Shown one piece after another: positions 11,839 to 25,400 of a stretch of DNA of 64,000 bases. The stretch comes from Ehretia macrophylla (taxonomy: Eukaryota; Streptophyta; Magnoliopsida; Boraginales; Ehretiaceae), in contig CM075769.1 in assembly GCA_037974665.1 (NCBI GenBank), forward strand, positions 24,206,139 through 24,270,138, read 5' to 3'. Position numbers and translations under genes: made by a program. Numbering within the stretch: position 1 is the stretch's first letter; each line of letters starts with the position of its first letter. The notes beneath the pieces were generated by a model that was not told the origin of the DNA, made no database searches, and saw nothing but the letters and a program-made list of their open reading frames with translations.

Positions 11839-14250
11839 TGTCACGCCCCAACTCGACCCCACCTACAATCAGTCAGGACGCAACTGAATTTCGGCGGCAT
11901 AACGATAGTAAATAGATTTCCGAGGTTCTAAACCAACCTCATAAAACATCATACATCCAGCAATTCCTCAATACAAACAACAACATACAACACAACCATA
12001 TTATACAATAAACCATCCTCGTTATACGCCTCCATTCCAACATGACATACAATACCTCAACCTTATCATACATTTCAAAAATAAGTTGAGACACAACTAC
12101 AACTTAACCATAGACAAAAGAAAGCCACTAAGTTAACATCGTTTGGATCATCATCTTTCAACATCTATTACAATAAGAACCACAAAGCATATAAAAGTCT
12201 ATTAAGCTAATATACATGACATTAAACAACATATAATCATGGATAAGACTCGGGAACATATGACTCGCCCACGTAAGGCACATTTTCCTCCTCAGGAGGC
12301 ACGTACCCGTAATCCGGCTCTGCAACACCTGTAAGCATGCAATAATAGAGAGTGAGCTTATATACATAAGCCCAGTGAGGATCCGATAGATCTCGACAGT
12401 ATTCACTATGCTCCTTGGATTTAGTCCTTTGAGCAAGTAAACACACAACAACAATAATAACATTATCATCACATAACTATATAACCATTCATTAAAGGAT
12501 ACTCTATTTGGTGTAGCTCCAAATGCCATCACGATCTCAACCGTTCTTCTTATAACTCTCCATTACTCACGCACCCGAGGTACCTCACTAGCCCCTCCCT
12601 CCATGACACCTCCGTCATGCGAGCTGGGGGTAGCCTATGGCAGTCATGCCGTTATCAACCTGACAGCCCGACGCTGCCCGAGAGGTGGCACACACATACC
12701 AAGACTCCATAATCATCAATCATCAATCAATCAATTGGGAGATCAGCAACGAAAGTGCCCGATTCCCGAACTCAATAATAATCAATCAATAACATCAATA
12801 TAACATCAATATTAAATTAAACAACAAACAACGTAGTTAGATGACAAAGTAGGCCATCTAACCGGACATGCATAATATACATAATTAAACTCTAAATTAC
12901 TCATCAACAACTCACCATTCATCACTCGAACACTACCCAACCATCTAAAGGCATCGTTCAAGAAATTAAAGAATGACAACCTAAACTTCTAAAATTCATA
13001 ACTTACAATCTACTAATCCAAACATTGCCAAATCAGTTCCTATCACTCACCCATTCAACCTACTACATTAGCCCTCTCAGAAATCCACCATAACACCTCC
13101 AAATCATGCCCAATAACCCTAAAACCCTAAGATGTCATGGCTGGATTTTCTGGATTTTCACACGAACAATGTAATCGAAAATTCGGCATTACAACAGTGC
13201 TAACACGTAATTATCAAGTATTTAGAAATCGACAGCAATCGATTTCGATCAACACAACTCATTTAATTCAACTTTGAACATTTTAATCAAAATTAAATAC
13301 CTGGAAAATAAAAATTATGCTACATCCGACAGAAATTCGTAGTATTAGTATATAACGATCCCTAGCATGCAAGGAGCAATAATCTATCTTCAGATTTCAA
13401 TTCTAACGGTTAAATTTTCATTTATGAGCAAAAACATAAAAATGACATTTTGAGATCTAGAATTTTTCTCTCACCTTTGATACGATACAAGCCTAGGAAT
13501 GCGTGCTATGCGTGCCCAACAAGCAGAATCCAAGTCGGTGCGAAGTTTCACGGACAAAAACCAAGTTTTTCTTTGAAAAAATGGATTGAAAAGCTTTGAA
13601 AATTCTCTTTCTTTTTCTCCTTCTTTCTCAAGGCAATGTGTGTGTTTGTGGAGTGTGTTTTGTGTTGTGTGAGTGTGTGTTGATGACAAGAAGTATTTAA
13701 AAGCTTGGTCAATTAAAAAAATGCAAAGTCAAAGTTAGTTTTAATTAGTATTTTTGTGTTTTTAATGACTTTAATTGCATTTTATTGCTCACCAAGTTAA
13801 AAATAATTATGCAACCCCCAAGATATCTCAAGTGGATTATTTTTAGGTGACAAGAAGTTTTACAATCCAACAATTTCACCCGAGTCAGCTTAAAACTCGA
13901 TTTTCGCAAAAGTCGGTGTAAAAACCCTAATAAATTCTTAAGCCGATTTTAAAACCGTTTTCATCAAACACAGGTCTATTAAAGTCCGTGGACTAGGTCT
14001 AGAAGGGTTAAAAAGACCAGTTTCAAAATTTTAGCGGACGTGTTTCGAAAATACTATTCACTAAAAATCGACGATAAAATTTTTGACTCCGTTTTTTATG
14101 AAAATTTCATGAATGCACATTTAGCACGTATTAGGAGTATTGACATCAAAATTATAACTTTCTAGGTCCTATAGCACATAAACAGAACATATACACGCAA
14201 AACGAGGTATAGCACGTAAAACGAGATAAGCAGGAAAGTGGGGTTTCACA
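11839..14250 (-). repeat. Gypsy-1 5' LTR
   Basis: It has the same length (2412 bp) and ends as 4408-6819, about 1% different by eye. It contains the CTACTTT hairpin at 12836-12862 and a TATA-like box at 13694-13701. Confidence 0.93.
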
Positions 14251-16387
14251 ATATACATATGTATTTAAAACGAAATACAAGAATACCTCACGTGGAGAAC
14301 TCGGATGTAGACTCTTGAAAGGAAGATCTTGACTCGGACAAATCTTATCCGCAAGTGCAAAGGTCCTAGTTGGTCCATGGGTATCCAAAAGCAAATGACA
14401 ACTAACTAATTATAGTGCTAACTTAGTTAAGTCCAAGAGCTTAGGTATACAAGATTTGTGGATTAAAAGCAAAATGTTTCCTATCTCTACTAGCCTTGGC
14501 CAAAATTACCAAGAGAAAAAAAGAAAACTTTTGCTTCTAAAAGTGAGAGAATTTCGGCCAAGAGATGCAAGCAAGAATGAAGAACATGTTTGCTATTTAT
14601 AGATGCATGAATATGCTCATCAAATGCCAAGTGTCATGATCTAAGCAAATCAAGAAGCCAAGTGTTCAAATCCTACATATGGCCGGCCATAGGAGGGCAT
14701 TTTGGACAAATTTCTCTTGCAACTTGTTGTTTGTCTTTTAGTGCAAGTTGTCTTTTGTCATTTTGTACTTTGTCCTTTTGTGTTTTGTCCTTTTGTGCAA
14801 CTTATCTTTTATCTTCTAGTGAGGACAATCATTAATTAATTCTAAACCATTTTAGAATAATTAATTCAAGATTGACCCCTCAATCTATTTGCAATTTTTC
14901 CCCCAATACTTTTTAGTATTTACACTTTGGCCCCAAAACTTTCAAAAATTTGATTTTGGCCCACTTAACTTTTAATGTCCAAAATCACACCATTAATATT
15001 TTAACATGTTTCGAACTCAATACCAAGCTCAAATATGCTTTATTCATGATACCCTAAGTGTGTAACTTTCTAGGTTCATGACCGTATAGTGATAAATGAT
15101 CGATTCTGAAAATGTCTCTGTCATTTTTTGAAATACCTTCATGTTCATGAGTGAGGCGCTAGCAACGAACGTATCATGACAATATACACAGTAATGAAGT
15201 CCAATTCCAACGAACCTATTTACAATCGCAAATTAGCGTGCAGTCCAATCCTTCTTTAAATGTCCCGATCGTTGTGGGGACCACGAAATGATTAAGTCCA
15301 CTAAACGATTCTATGCATAGATCTAATTCGGTGGAATGAGAGATGACATCTATGGAAAAATACCTTTCCATTGTTCAACTACCCCGGCCGAGAATTTCTC
15401 ATTTTAGACAACTGACACTAGATCGCATAGGACATCGCCTCACTTTCAAAGGTTAACAGATCCTATCTTGACAATTACCTGTTGGTCTCTATATCACAAG
15501 ACTAAACTGCGAGAAGCCGTATCTCACCCTCAAAGAAGGCGAGCATTGTCCAAACGCAAGTTTAACCCCTGATATAACCGGCAACCGTAATTTCTCAAGT
15601 CAAATGATTAATTTGCACAATTTGTAACAAATGACAAACTATTAATCCAAAGTCATGTAGTTTATCATTCTGGTCACATTCAGTGATCCGTTACACCAAT
15701 GATCATTCATATGTGAGTTAATCGCATCTCTATGCCATTGTAGCTCAACGCTCGCTACCCTTTATCATTAACATCTCTAAGTTAATCAAAGGTAACTACA
15801 TATGATAGTCCATACTTGATTATTCTAGTCCTGGTCGAATAATCTAAGGAATATGAATGCTTTTAAATGTTTATCATGTCGAAGAAACATGCAGTCGAAT
15901 TCTCAACACATTAAGAATATACTTCTTCTCAAAAAAACATTAAGGACATATTCATTTAATTGAATGGAGAATATGAACATCCAATAAACATACCATTTAG
16001 TTTTACATCAAAATACCCTATATAGGTCATCTAACTATATAGCATTAGGGTATATCTCTAACAGATGATATTTCAAAAAATGGTGGAGACATTTCCAAAA
16101 TAGATAAGGAGGTTTATTGGTCCCTCATCGGTATGCGATTATGAATCTAGAAGGTCACACACTAATAAGTATCAATAATAAGTTCACCGGAAGCTTGTAT
16201 AATGTGGTTGGTGGATTTAAGGTGTTAAGAGTCATCTATATTGGTGTTTGGGCCAAATGTGTAATTTGGCAAAGTTTTGGGGTCAAATTGTAGTTACCAA
16301 AACTTTTGGAGCCAAACTGCAAATATTGAAAAGTTGTTTCAATGTATTTATTCTAATAGTGGTTAGAATGGGCAAAAATAATATATA

Positions 16388-18896
16388 TGTGACGCCCAAG
16401 AGCATTGCTATGATTCATTAACTGTTGCATCTACTGTTTGTGCATTTTCGCTATGCATTTACTTGTTGCTTTTCTTGGTTACTATTCATTGTATTTTGCA
16501 AATATTTATTTTCTTCGAATTAGTATTTTTCTTAAATTATATTTATTGTTTTAGGAATGAGAAAAATATGCGTTTGAGTAAAATGCGTTAGGAAGGCTCA
16601 TTTAGAAAATATTTTATCGGTTAATGTGAATAGTGTTACGTAGTCTAATATTACCTTTGACCTAGCTAACATTTAATTGCACCTTTAGACTTATTTTAAA
16701 CTAGTTTGACTCACTTTATTGTCAACATACACATTTTTAAACATGACACAAAATATAATATATACCATTACACATAAGCATAAACTTTAGCTCATCAAAA
16801 CATTTAATAAAATACCACCCTTATCCCTCCCTGAACCCGTGAAGCAGCCAAGAGAAGAAAAGGAAAATTTACTCAACAAACCTCCAAGTTTTGACTATTC
16901 TAAGCTAGGACCACGTAAATTCGAGTGTGCTCTAGTCTCCTACGAGCCTCTACACGCATTTGGTGAGGGATTTTGCACTCCTTTGTGAATTTAAAATTTA
17001 TGCCATATTATGTATTTTCTAGATTTGTTGATATTGGTTTCAGTTATGATCAAATCTTGCTATATATGATGTATACATGTTGTAGAGACCAAGTTTATGC
17101 AATTGTTTCGCTTTTTAGACGGTTAAATTCGATAGTTTGATTTTAGGGCAGTGAATAATGATATTTTTTAGGGTTTTATGAAATTGTGCATTATAGCTCG
17201 ATTCCTTGCTTTTAATAGGTGTCTCAGATGTTAATAAAGATAGATTAATAGCCCCGTGAGGAGGAATTGCTTGAAACTTGGCTCAAACGCGAAATTGGTG
17301 ACTTTTAAAAAGGGGTTTCGGGGTTAATGCAAATCTGGGTTAATTTGGCATTCACATTTAGTGTTCTTAGGCTATATAGGTGCTAGATATGTTTTGCTAA
17401 ACCTCGGTTGAGTTCCAGTTAGGGTACGTGTAGTACAAACTCACAAAGGGGCAATCGGGGCTTTTATGGTAATCGCGGGTAATTGGGTAATTTTGAGGGT
17501 CCTAAGGGTACCATTAGGTACATTTAGAAGTATGGAATAGGTTTCTCGTGAAACTAGGACATTATCTTTCGTTTTGAAGTCAAATGGCTTAAGTTACAAA
17601 GGGGGAAAAATGGAAAATTGATTGTTTCATACATCTATTGCATTGTAGTTACTTATAAGATGGTTAAATGCACTTTTAAGTTTTTTGTGAGCTTTTAGTA
17701 GAGTTTCATGCGAAATATGTAATTTACCCCTTTATGTTCATTTAGTTGATTATATGCTATTTCTTATATTTTTAACTATCTTCGAGGGCAACCTACTTTG
17801 TTGTCCCTCATTCATTATATTGCTCTATATTATTGTTATATTGTCATTGTATCTAAGTGTATTGCATAGTAGTTGCGCAACCATATCATCGGGGCGAATG
17901 TGATGGGCCTCTTTGGGCGGTAGTGGGCTTGCCAGAGTTGGTGCTCTAGCTCCGTACCCTATTCCCTCACTCACCTGGTTCGAAGATTGTCATTGGGTGT
18001 TGGGTCGTAGGATTATCAGGGTACATCTGGAGTACACCCACTGGAGTATTTGGGGTTTATGCCGGCACGATGATCGAGGTTCGTGATTGAAGTCCAAGTG
18101 AAGACTGGAGTGTTGGGGTTAAAGTGAATCGTATCCTTTTAATGTGTGGTAACTTGTTGTTTCAATTGTTCTTTGGTTGTTAAATGCTTTATTTGTATTA
18201 ACTACTGCATTGCATGCCCCGGTAGACTATATCCCTCACTAGGCAATTGTGGTTGCTTATACCTTACTAACATGTTTTAGGAGGTGCAGTTGGAGAAGGA
18301 GTTGCCTTGATTGCTGTGTGCTATTGCTTGAGGTTGAGATGTTGTATGTAGATTATGTGAATATCTTGCTTGTATTATATTATGTTCTATTTTGTGCCTA
18401 TAGGCTTGTATATATTTGGAGTTGTTGAAGAATTATAATAGCTAGGTTAATGTATGGCTTTAATGGTAGTGGATTGTAATAGTTTATCTTTACTTTCCTT
18501 TATACTACTTGCTTGTGTGTTAATGAAAGTTAATAGTCATTTGGCTTTAGTTTATAAGAAAGTCTAATGGTTAATATAGAGTGGTATGATAAGCGGATTA
18601 AAAAGATAAGGTTTCTAGGAATGTTAAATGCATGCTTGTGTGTGTTTTCTATGTCTTGCTCAAGGCTCGGTCGGTCTTGAAACTGGGAATGTTGGGGAGA
18701 TGAAGCTGGTGATTGTTGTGGATGTTGGATTTTGTGAGGTTTGAGACTTCGTTGTGTGTTTACAGGTTTTGATTTGTCCTATAAATAGGGGAGACTCTGT
18801 CCGTTTTTCCTAAATTTTATGACGGGGTTTGGTAATGGGATGAGTTTAGATTGTTTAATAGAATTCCCCAATCTCGTGAGAGGTCGGGGTGTGACA
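16388..18896 (+). mobile_element. solo Gypsy LTR, + orientation
   Basis: It is 2509 bp, from TGTGACGCCCAAGAG to GGTCGGGGTGTGACA, with the duplication ATATA at 16383-16387 and 18897-18901. No coding region remains, so this is the product of recombination between the two LTRs of one insertion. It is related to the Gypsy-2 LTR. It holds the CTACTTT hairpin (17784-17809), GTTGCGCAAC (17872-17881) and a GGGTAC../..ACACCC inverted repeat (18019-18039). The target is an AT-repeat, so ATATA alone is modest evidence. Confidence 0.88.
17784..17809 (+). other. CTACTTT-loop hairpin in solo LTR 16388-18896
   Basis: GAGGGCAAC pairs with GTTGTCCCTC around CTACTTT, leaving one bulged T. It lies 1087 bases before the LTR end. 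Confidence 0.7.
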
Positions 18897-19055
18897 ATAT
18901 ATATATATATATATAAAGTGTGTTTATTTATATATTTGAGAATCTTTATGATGTAATTTGAGAAATGTCACGTCATCAATGCTAGTCATCAAATAAGAAA
19001 ACAAATTAGTGATTGGGCATGCATATGTGTCGTGTGGGGGTGAATGGATTATCTA

Positions 19056-21453
19056 TGTCACACCCCAACTCGACCCCACCTACGATCAGTCAGGACACAA
19101 CAGAATTTCGACAGTATAACGACAGTAACACGGACATCAGGACCCTAAACCAACCCTTTAGAACATCATACAACCAACTTCAAAGATCAACAACAACTCC
19201 ACAACCATGTTAACAACATATAATGCAACCATATCCATATATTAAACATTCTTTCTTCAATTCATCCATAAGTTATACGCCTTCGTTCCAATATCATACA
19301 TAGGCTATATCATACATTCGCAAAATAGATTACAAGCCAGTTCAGTAATCTAATCATGTTCAAAAGGAAGGCTACTAAACCAGTTTTATATAAGCCTTTA
19401 TCTTTAAGTAAGTTATACAATACAACATATTACAAAAACTAAGACAAACTCATGGAAATGACTCCGACACATAAGACTTGTCCACGTAAAGCACAATCTC
19501 AGCCTCCTGAGGCACGTACCTGTAATCCGGTTCAGTAACACCTGCTTGCAGATAACAAATGAGAGTGAGCTTATATAAAACAAGCCCAGTGAGGATTCGA
19601 TAGATCTTTTAAAAGCATTTACTATACCCCTTGGAAATCATCCTTTGAGCAGTAAACACACAATGAACATCAATATCAATATAAGTACAACAATAACAAG
19701 AACTAATCAATAAGGATACTCTAGTTGGTGTAGCTCCATACGCCATCACGATCTCAACCATCTTCTTGTAACTCCCTATTACTCACACACCCGAGGTATT
19801 TCATCTAGCCCTTCTCTCCATGGCACCTCGGCCTATGCGAGCTGAGGGTAGTCTATGATAGTAATGCCGTTATCAACCTGATAGCCCAACGCTGCCCGAG
19901 AGGTGGCACACACTATCAAGACTCATGACAATAATAATAAACATTCATATCACGGGAGGACAACAAAAGTAGGTTGCCTATCTCCCAGCATCATCAATCA
20001 TCAATCAATTAACAACATTTCAACAACATAACATCAATTAATCAATTAATAACTCAACAACTAAGTTAGATGACAAAGTAGGCCACCTAACTTACATGCA
20101 TTAAACCACACAACCAAACCCGAATCTAACCAAAAACAACCCAAGATTCAACCACTCAAACACTACCCAAACAACCAAAGACAATATTTCAACATTTAAA
20201 GAAAGGCTACACAAACTTCCAACAATCATAACTTACAATCTACTAATCCAATAACCTCCAAACCACTTTCTATTATTAACCCACTCATGCATCTACATTA
20301 GCCCCCTTGGAACGCAACCATATCCCACCTAAAACAAGCCCGACTACCCTAATTCCATAATACACTAAAGCTGAATTTTTTAGACTTTCACCACGAAATC
20401 ACAATCAAAATTTTGGCATTACAACATTACTAATCCGCATTTAACAAACTTTTAGAAGCAATAAGCAAGCAATTTCAACCACTACAACAACAATTAATCA
20501 ACAATGAACTCAAAATCCAATTTTAATACCCGAAAAATTGAAATACATGCTACTACTATTCAAAACTTATAGAAACGCACATAAACGATCCTTGGCATCT
20601 ACTGAGCAATAATCTAAAGACAAATTAACATTTCATTGGATAAAAAAAAATCAATTATATGAAAATGGCACAAAATAGCATTTTGAGATCTAGAATTTTT
20701 CTCTCACATTTGATCCGAAGTAAAGCTAGGAATACATGCAATAGGTTCCCAACAAGCGAAATCTAGCTCGGTTTGAAAAGATTCGGATAAAAACTAAGTT
20801 TTCTATGGTAAAATCACATTGAAAAACTTTGAAATTTTTCTCTCTTTTTCTCCCTTAACCTCATGGCAATGTGTGTGTGTGTTTGTGTAGTGTTTACTTT
20901 GTTTTTAATGTGTGTTGATATAATATAAGCAAAAGTCAATCAAATGAAAATGGTCAAAGTTGATTTTCAAGTCTTTTAATTAGTATTTTTAGTCTTTTAA
21001 TTGTTTTCTTGACTATTTTGCCCACAAACATGCAATTAACACTTAGACTATTTTTAGGTAATTTATTTTAGGTGACAACAATTTTCATTTGCACACATTA
21101 ACACCCGACTCGGTTAAAAATTCGATTTTTGCAAAAGAAAGTGTAAAAACCTTTAAAATTTCTAATCCGATTTAAAATCAGTTTTAATCAGACACAGGTC
21201 TATTAATATTCGAGGACTAGGTTTTAAAATGCTAAAAAGACCAGTTGAAAAATTATAGCGGACGTGTTTCAAAAATACTATTCACAAAACTCGACGATAA
21301 AATTTCTGATGCCGTTTTTGATGAAAATTTCATGAATGCACACATAGCATGTAATAGGAATATAAATCATAGAATTAGCGTATTCTAACTCATATAACAC
21401 ATAAACAGTCCAAATCATGCAATTCTATGCAAATGTAAAATTTGGGTTTCACA
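19056..21453 (-). mobile_element. solo Gypsy LTR, - orientation, Gypsy-1 family
   Basis: It is 2398 bp; on + it runs TGTCACACCCCAAC to TTGGGTTTCACA. The flanks ATCTA (19051-19055) and GTCTA (21454-21458) agree at four of five bases, as expected for a duplication with one later change. It is clearly more diverged from Gypsy-1 than the two Gypsy-1 LTRs are from each other. A TATA-like element (TTATATTATATCA on minus) is at 20917-20929. It carries two hairpins of the CTACTTT type (19954-19986 and 20063-20093). Confidence 0.85.
19954..20093 (-). other. two CTACTTT-type hairpins in solo LTR 19056-21453
   Basis: At 20063-20093 the minus strand gives AAGTTAGGTGGC pairing with GTCATCTAACTT over 12 bp, two of them G-U, around CTACTTT. 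At 19954-19986 a looser stem (CAAC/GTTG, AGG/CCT, GGG/CCC with bulges) surrounds CTACTTTT. Confidence 0.65.
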
Positions 21454-22416
21454 GTCTATGTTATCAATCCTAGTCATTTGGATTTGAATTGAATGGCTAG
21501 GATTGAGTCTTGAATAAAGACAAAAGAATTCTAGCCATTGCTTTTTGATGATAGAACATTTTTGCCAAGTGTCAAGAGAGAAAGATTTGTCCCTTGGATT
21601 GTAATGATTACAATCCAAGGCCATGCATGGCTTGGTTGATTCATGCAAGTAAGAGAAGAATTATGATTGGCTCTTAATGCAAGCAAGACAATAATATATA
21701 ATAGAGATTATATATATAATAAAAGAAGACAACATTTTCTCTCTTTCGACTCACATTTTTGGCCAAGCATAGAAGGAGAGAGAAGATTGAAATCTTGCCA
21801 TTAGATTGTAATGATTGCAATCCTAGGACATGCATGGCTTATAATTAAGTTTATATTAATCAAATATAACAACTCTCTCTCTCTCTCAACACATACACTC
21901 ACACAACATATACACACAAGCAAGAGAAATCAACTTCATCTTTTCCATGTACTATTCTCGGCCATAGGAAGAAAGAAGAGATAGCTTTGCTTTTATTGTG
22001 TAACCATTATACACTCTTAGCTAAAACTTGAAGATAAACTAGCACATACACTCTTCAAGTCTTATGTTGAGTTTTGGATGCCTGGTGGACCAACTAGACC
22101 CTTCAAGTTAGAATGATTCAAGAGCATCAAAGGTCTTCAATGCTTCATTGACCAAGAGTCTACGAGAGGTATACCGAATAACATTTCTATTTCATAATAT
22201 ATATGTGATATATGATGCTTGTATATAGTTAATTTATGGACATGGTTGAGAGAATGCATGTTGATGTTAGTTAGAAAGCTTGAATTTTTTTGAAATATAT
22301 CTTATATGGTTCGGCCCTAGCATACTATCCATGCATATCTTTCACGATCTTGGAACTAACATATGATACGTGCTTAGACATGATCTTGTGTTTGAAATAT
22401 CTTTCAGATTCTTCAT

Positions 22417-25400
22417 ATGAACAAGGTTAACATTGAGTTTTGTTTACTCAATTCGATTGAGCTCATTGCAAACTCAATAAGAGAGAATGAATCCATTATG
22501 CTAGTGGGAGATTCTTCTAGGTCAAGAGATACGGCAAGTCTTCTAGGAGAAGAAAAGTGAAAAATTCACCTTAAAGCATGATGATAGGATCAAGGGATAT
22601 CTGTTTAGTGCTATATAAGAACAAGAACAAGGCTATCAGCTTCCAAATACCAAAAAAGGAAGATCGTTACATATGAAATATGTAAAGGGGTATATAAGAT
22701 GTGTCTTGCATTGGTCGCATAGTGGAAGCATGGTGATGCTTTAGGTTTTGGGATTAGTTCAATAAATCCTAACTTTTTGATTTATAATTCTACTATAAGG
22801 GTATTGGATACTAGTAGCTCTCTTGATGGGACTACGAAAGAGTAGAAATTTGAAACTACGGAGAACTATTTACATTTGATGTAGAGGTTATGTCTCCAAG
22901 TAGTACCAAATAGGTAGAACATGGTATTCATATGTATGCCTTAAATCAAACCCGTGACCATATGAAGACCTAGAGCTAATGTAGTGAATAAATCATTCTT
23001 TTGGCACTACAGACTCGGTTATATCAGTGAGAATGACTTGAGAAGTGTGCCGAGGAGGGATTCCTTAGGGACTGCATTCATGTGTCCTATACAACTTACG
23101 AGTCATGTCTTAAGGATAACATGATTAAGACAACTTTCTTTCATAAAGGTGCATGAGCTACAAAATTGTTAGAATTGGTACATACAGATGTACGTGGACC
23201 ACTTCAAGTAAAAGCTAGAGTAGGTTTCACCTACTTCATCACCCTTATAGAAGATCTGTGAAGGTATATGTATGTGTTCCTATTGAAACACAAGTCGGAG
23301 GCTTTTGAAGCATTCAAAAACTTAAAGAATGAAGTAGAGAAACGAACACGCAAGAATATTAAGAAACTTCGATCATATTGAGGTAGAAAATACTTGAGCG
23401 ATGAGTTTCTAAGTTATCTTAGAGGGAATGATATTCTCTCATAATGGACTACTCTTGGAGCGCCGTAATACTTTAGTGTGTCCTAGAGAAGGAATAACAC
23501 CTTGTTAGACAAGGTCAAGTCTATGATGGGTTTCACTAAACTTCCTGGGATATGCCTTGAAATTAGCTGTATATCAATCAAATAGTGTTCCTTCTAAATC
23601 AGTTTCGAGTATACTATATGAGATATGGAAGGGTTGTTGACAAGTCTTGACTACCTTAGGATTTGGGGTTGCAACGCCTACGTTAAGAAACATAAGACAA
23701 AGAAAATAGAAGCAAGGTCTAACAGTGTAGATTTGTAATACCCCAAAAAGACTAGGGGATATTATTTCTACCATACATTTGACCAGAAAGTGTTCATTGG
23801 TCAGATATGCCTAGGTCTTAAAGAAAGAGTTCTTGTAAGTAGGGCATAGTGGGAGAAAAAGTGTAACTTAATAAGATCAAGGGTCCACAACAAATGAGTC
23901 AGACAAAGGAACCTAAAGGTAACACTGACATACTTGTACAAATACAGCTGAGAAGATCTGGGAGAATCACTCGAAAGCTGAATAGGTTTTAAGAGTACCT
24001 GATCTAGGATGGCGATGTTGTAGAGGTTAGTCAAGGTGTCATATGACCAGCTACATTCTCAGAGGTGATGCAGTATTTGATTGTGAGTAGTGGCTTTAGG
24101 TTATGAGATCCAAAATGAACTTCACAAGGGTCAGCAATGTTGGACATTGGTTGATCCACTTGGGGCTCATTGCCACAGGGTATAAATGTCTATTCAAACA
24201 TGAAAGACTAGAATAGACAGCAAGGTTGAAATATACAATGTGTGTCTAGTTGCCGAGGGCTTTTCGCCTAAGGCAAGGCATTGATTATAACGAGATCCTC
24301 TTGCAAGTAGCAATGCTCAAGTCTATTTGGATCAAGCTTGCTTTAGCAGCACAACATGACTAGTCGATTTCACAGATGGATGTAAAATCGTGTTTCTCAA
24401 TAGGAAGTTGAGAAGGATGTGTACATGGTACAATCCGAGGGTTCTACATCAAGGAATGATGAGTCCAAGGTATGCAAGCTATAAATAACCATTTATGGAC
24501 TAAGATGAGCATCTCGCAATTCGAGTGATTGTTTCGACATAAAAGTCAAAAGGGTTTGGCTTGGTCTGAAACAAAAGGGAATGCTGCATGTACAAAAGGT
24601 TAGTAGGAGCAAAAGTTATTTTCTTGATGCTTAATGTAGATGACATACTACACATTTGGAATGTTGTAGGATCATTAAAGAAATTAAAGATCTGGCTTTA
24701 CGAAGCAGTTCTCCATGAAAGACTTGGGAAGCATCCTACATACTGAGTATAAAGATCTATAGAGATAGTTCAAGAAGGATATTAGGCTTGTCCCACTCTA
24801 CATACATCGATACTATTCAGAATAGGTATCATATGGATAGTTCCAAGAAGAGGTACATACTCATTTGGAACTGGGATTGTTCTGAGCATAAGCGACTGTA
24901 TATGGTCTAATACTGATCGAGAATGCATGAAGGGGATTCTATATGCTTTGGCGGTCAGTTGTAACATGTATGCCATGAATGTATAAGGGTCGATATAGCT
25001 AATTCACTTGGAATGATTAGCGGATATCTGGATGACCTAGATGAGATTCACTGGTAGGTCGATTATTAAGTATTTGGAGAAATACTTAAAACTAGTACCT
25101 TATTGATGGATATATAGAATTAAGCCTGAAGGTTTTATGAATTCTAGCTTCAAATTCGACCGTGATAGCAGATCAACGTCAGTCTTTAGATTGGCCATTA
25201 TTGGTGAGCAGTGATTTGGAAAGAGTTCCAAGCAAAGTATTGTGGTTGATTCAGTGATTGAAGCAGAATATGTTGTTACATGTGATGAAGCAAGGAAAGT
25301 TGTTTGGTTAACAAAGTTCATTTCTGAACTTGGTGAGGTTCCTAATAGTGATGTACCAGTGACACTGTATTGTGATAACATTGGAACGAATGCTCAGGCC

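Larger units (their letters stand above)
4408..14250 (-). mobile_element. Gypsy-1: full-length Ty3/Gypsy chromovirus (Tekay/Del type)
   Basis: A 9.84-kb element on minus with two 2412-bp LTRs (4408-6819 and 11839-14250), a 5-bp target duplication ATATA (4403-4407 and 14251-14255), a primer site at 11821-11832, a polypurine tract at 6820-6831 and gag-pol between. Domain order is gag, zinc knuckles, protease, reverse transcriptase, RNase H, integrase and chromodomain-like tail, which is the chromovirus order. The coding part is broken about three times. I count roughly 25 differences between the LTRs, about 1%. At the often used rice rate of 1.3e-8 per site per year this gives roughly 0.4 million years. 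It sits inside the reversed Copia LTR. Confidence 0.95.
4145..16063 (-). mobile_element. reversed solo Copia LTR inserted in the Copia-1 LTR
   Basis: Read on minus, it starts TGTTAGAGATATACCC at 16063 and ends ..CTTCA at 4145. It is split by Gypsy-1 into 14256-16063 and 4145-4407, about 2.07 kb in all. It belongs to the same family as the LTR it sits in. No PPT lies before it and no primer site after it, so it is a solo LTR. The flanks GAGGG and GATGA agree at three of five bases, and the homologous site in its own sequence reads GAAGG, so a decayed 5-bp duplication is likely. Its 3' end carries a 30-bp tandem repeat. Confidence 0.7.
1..22330 (+). mobile_element. Copia-1: old Ty1/Copia retrotransposon, leader to 3' LTR, heavily nested
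   Basis: This is an LTR retrotransposon fossil on +; its 5' LTR lies left of the window. The parts in order are a leader (1-791), gag (792-1523), decayed pol (1524-3202), a purine-rich tract (3192-3202) and a 3' LTR starting TGTTAGGGATATGCCC at 3203. The LTR is continuous only when 4145-16063, 16388-18901 and 19056-21458 are taken out: the sequence around 4140 and that around 16070 match successive parts of the related reversed LTR. The LTR opening resembles the Angela/BARE-type start as I remember it, so the lineage is tentative. The right end is approximate, because no clean CA end or primer site was found near 22,330. The element is broken many times in pol and is old. Confidence 0.75.
3203..22330 (+). 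repeat. Copia-1 3' LTR in four pieces
   Basis: The pieces are 3203-4144, 16064-16387, 18902-19055 and 21459 to about 22330. The first two meet at a target duplication (GAGGG at 4140-4144, GATGA at 16064-16068) made by the reversed Copia LTR. The order of shared motifs matches the reversed copy: a CTCATGAACATGA stretch, then TATTTCAAAAAATG, then a GTTTTGGGG..CAAA stretch, then GGACCAACTAG near 22100. A CT-rich run (about 21870-21888) and a CA-rich stretch precede the downstream part. The right boundary is uncertain by about 100 bases. Confidence 0.65.
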
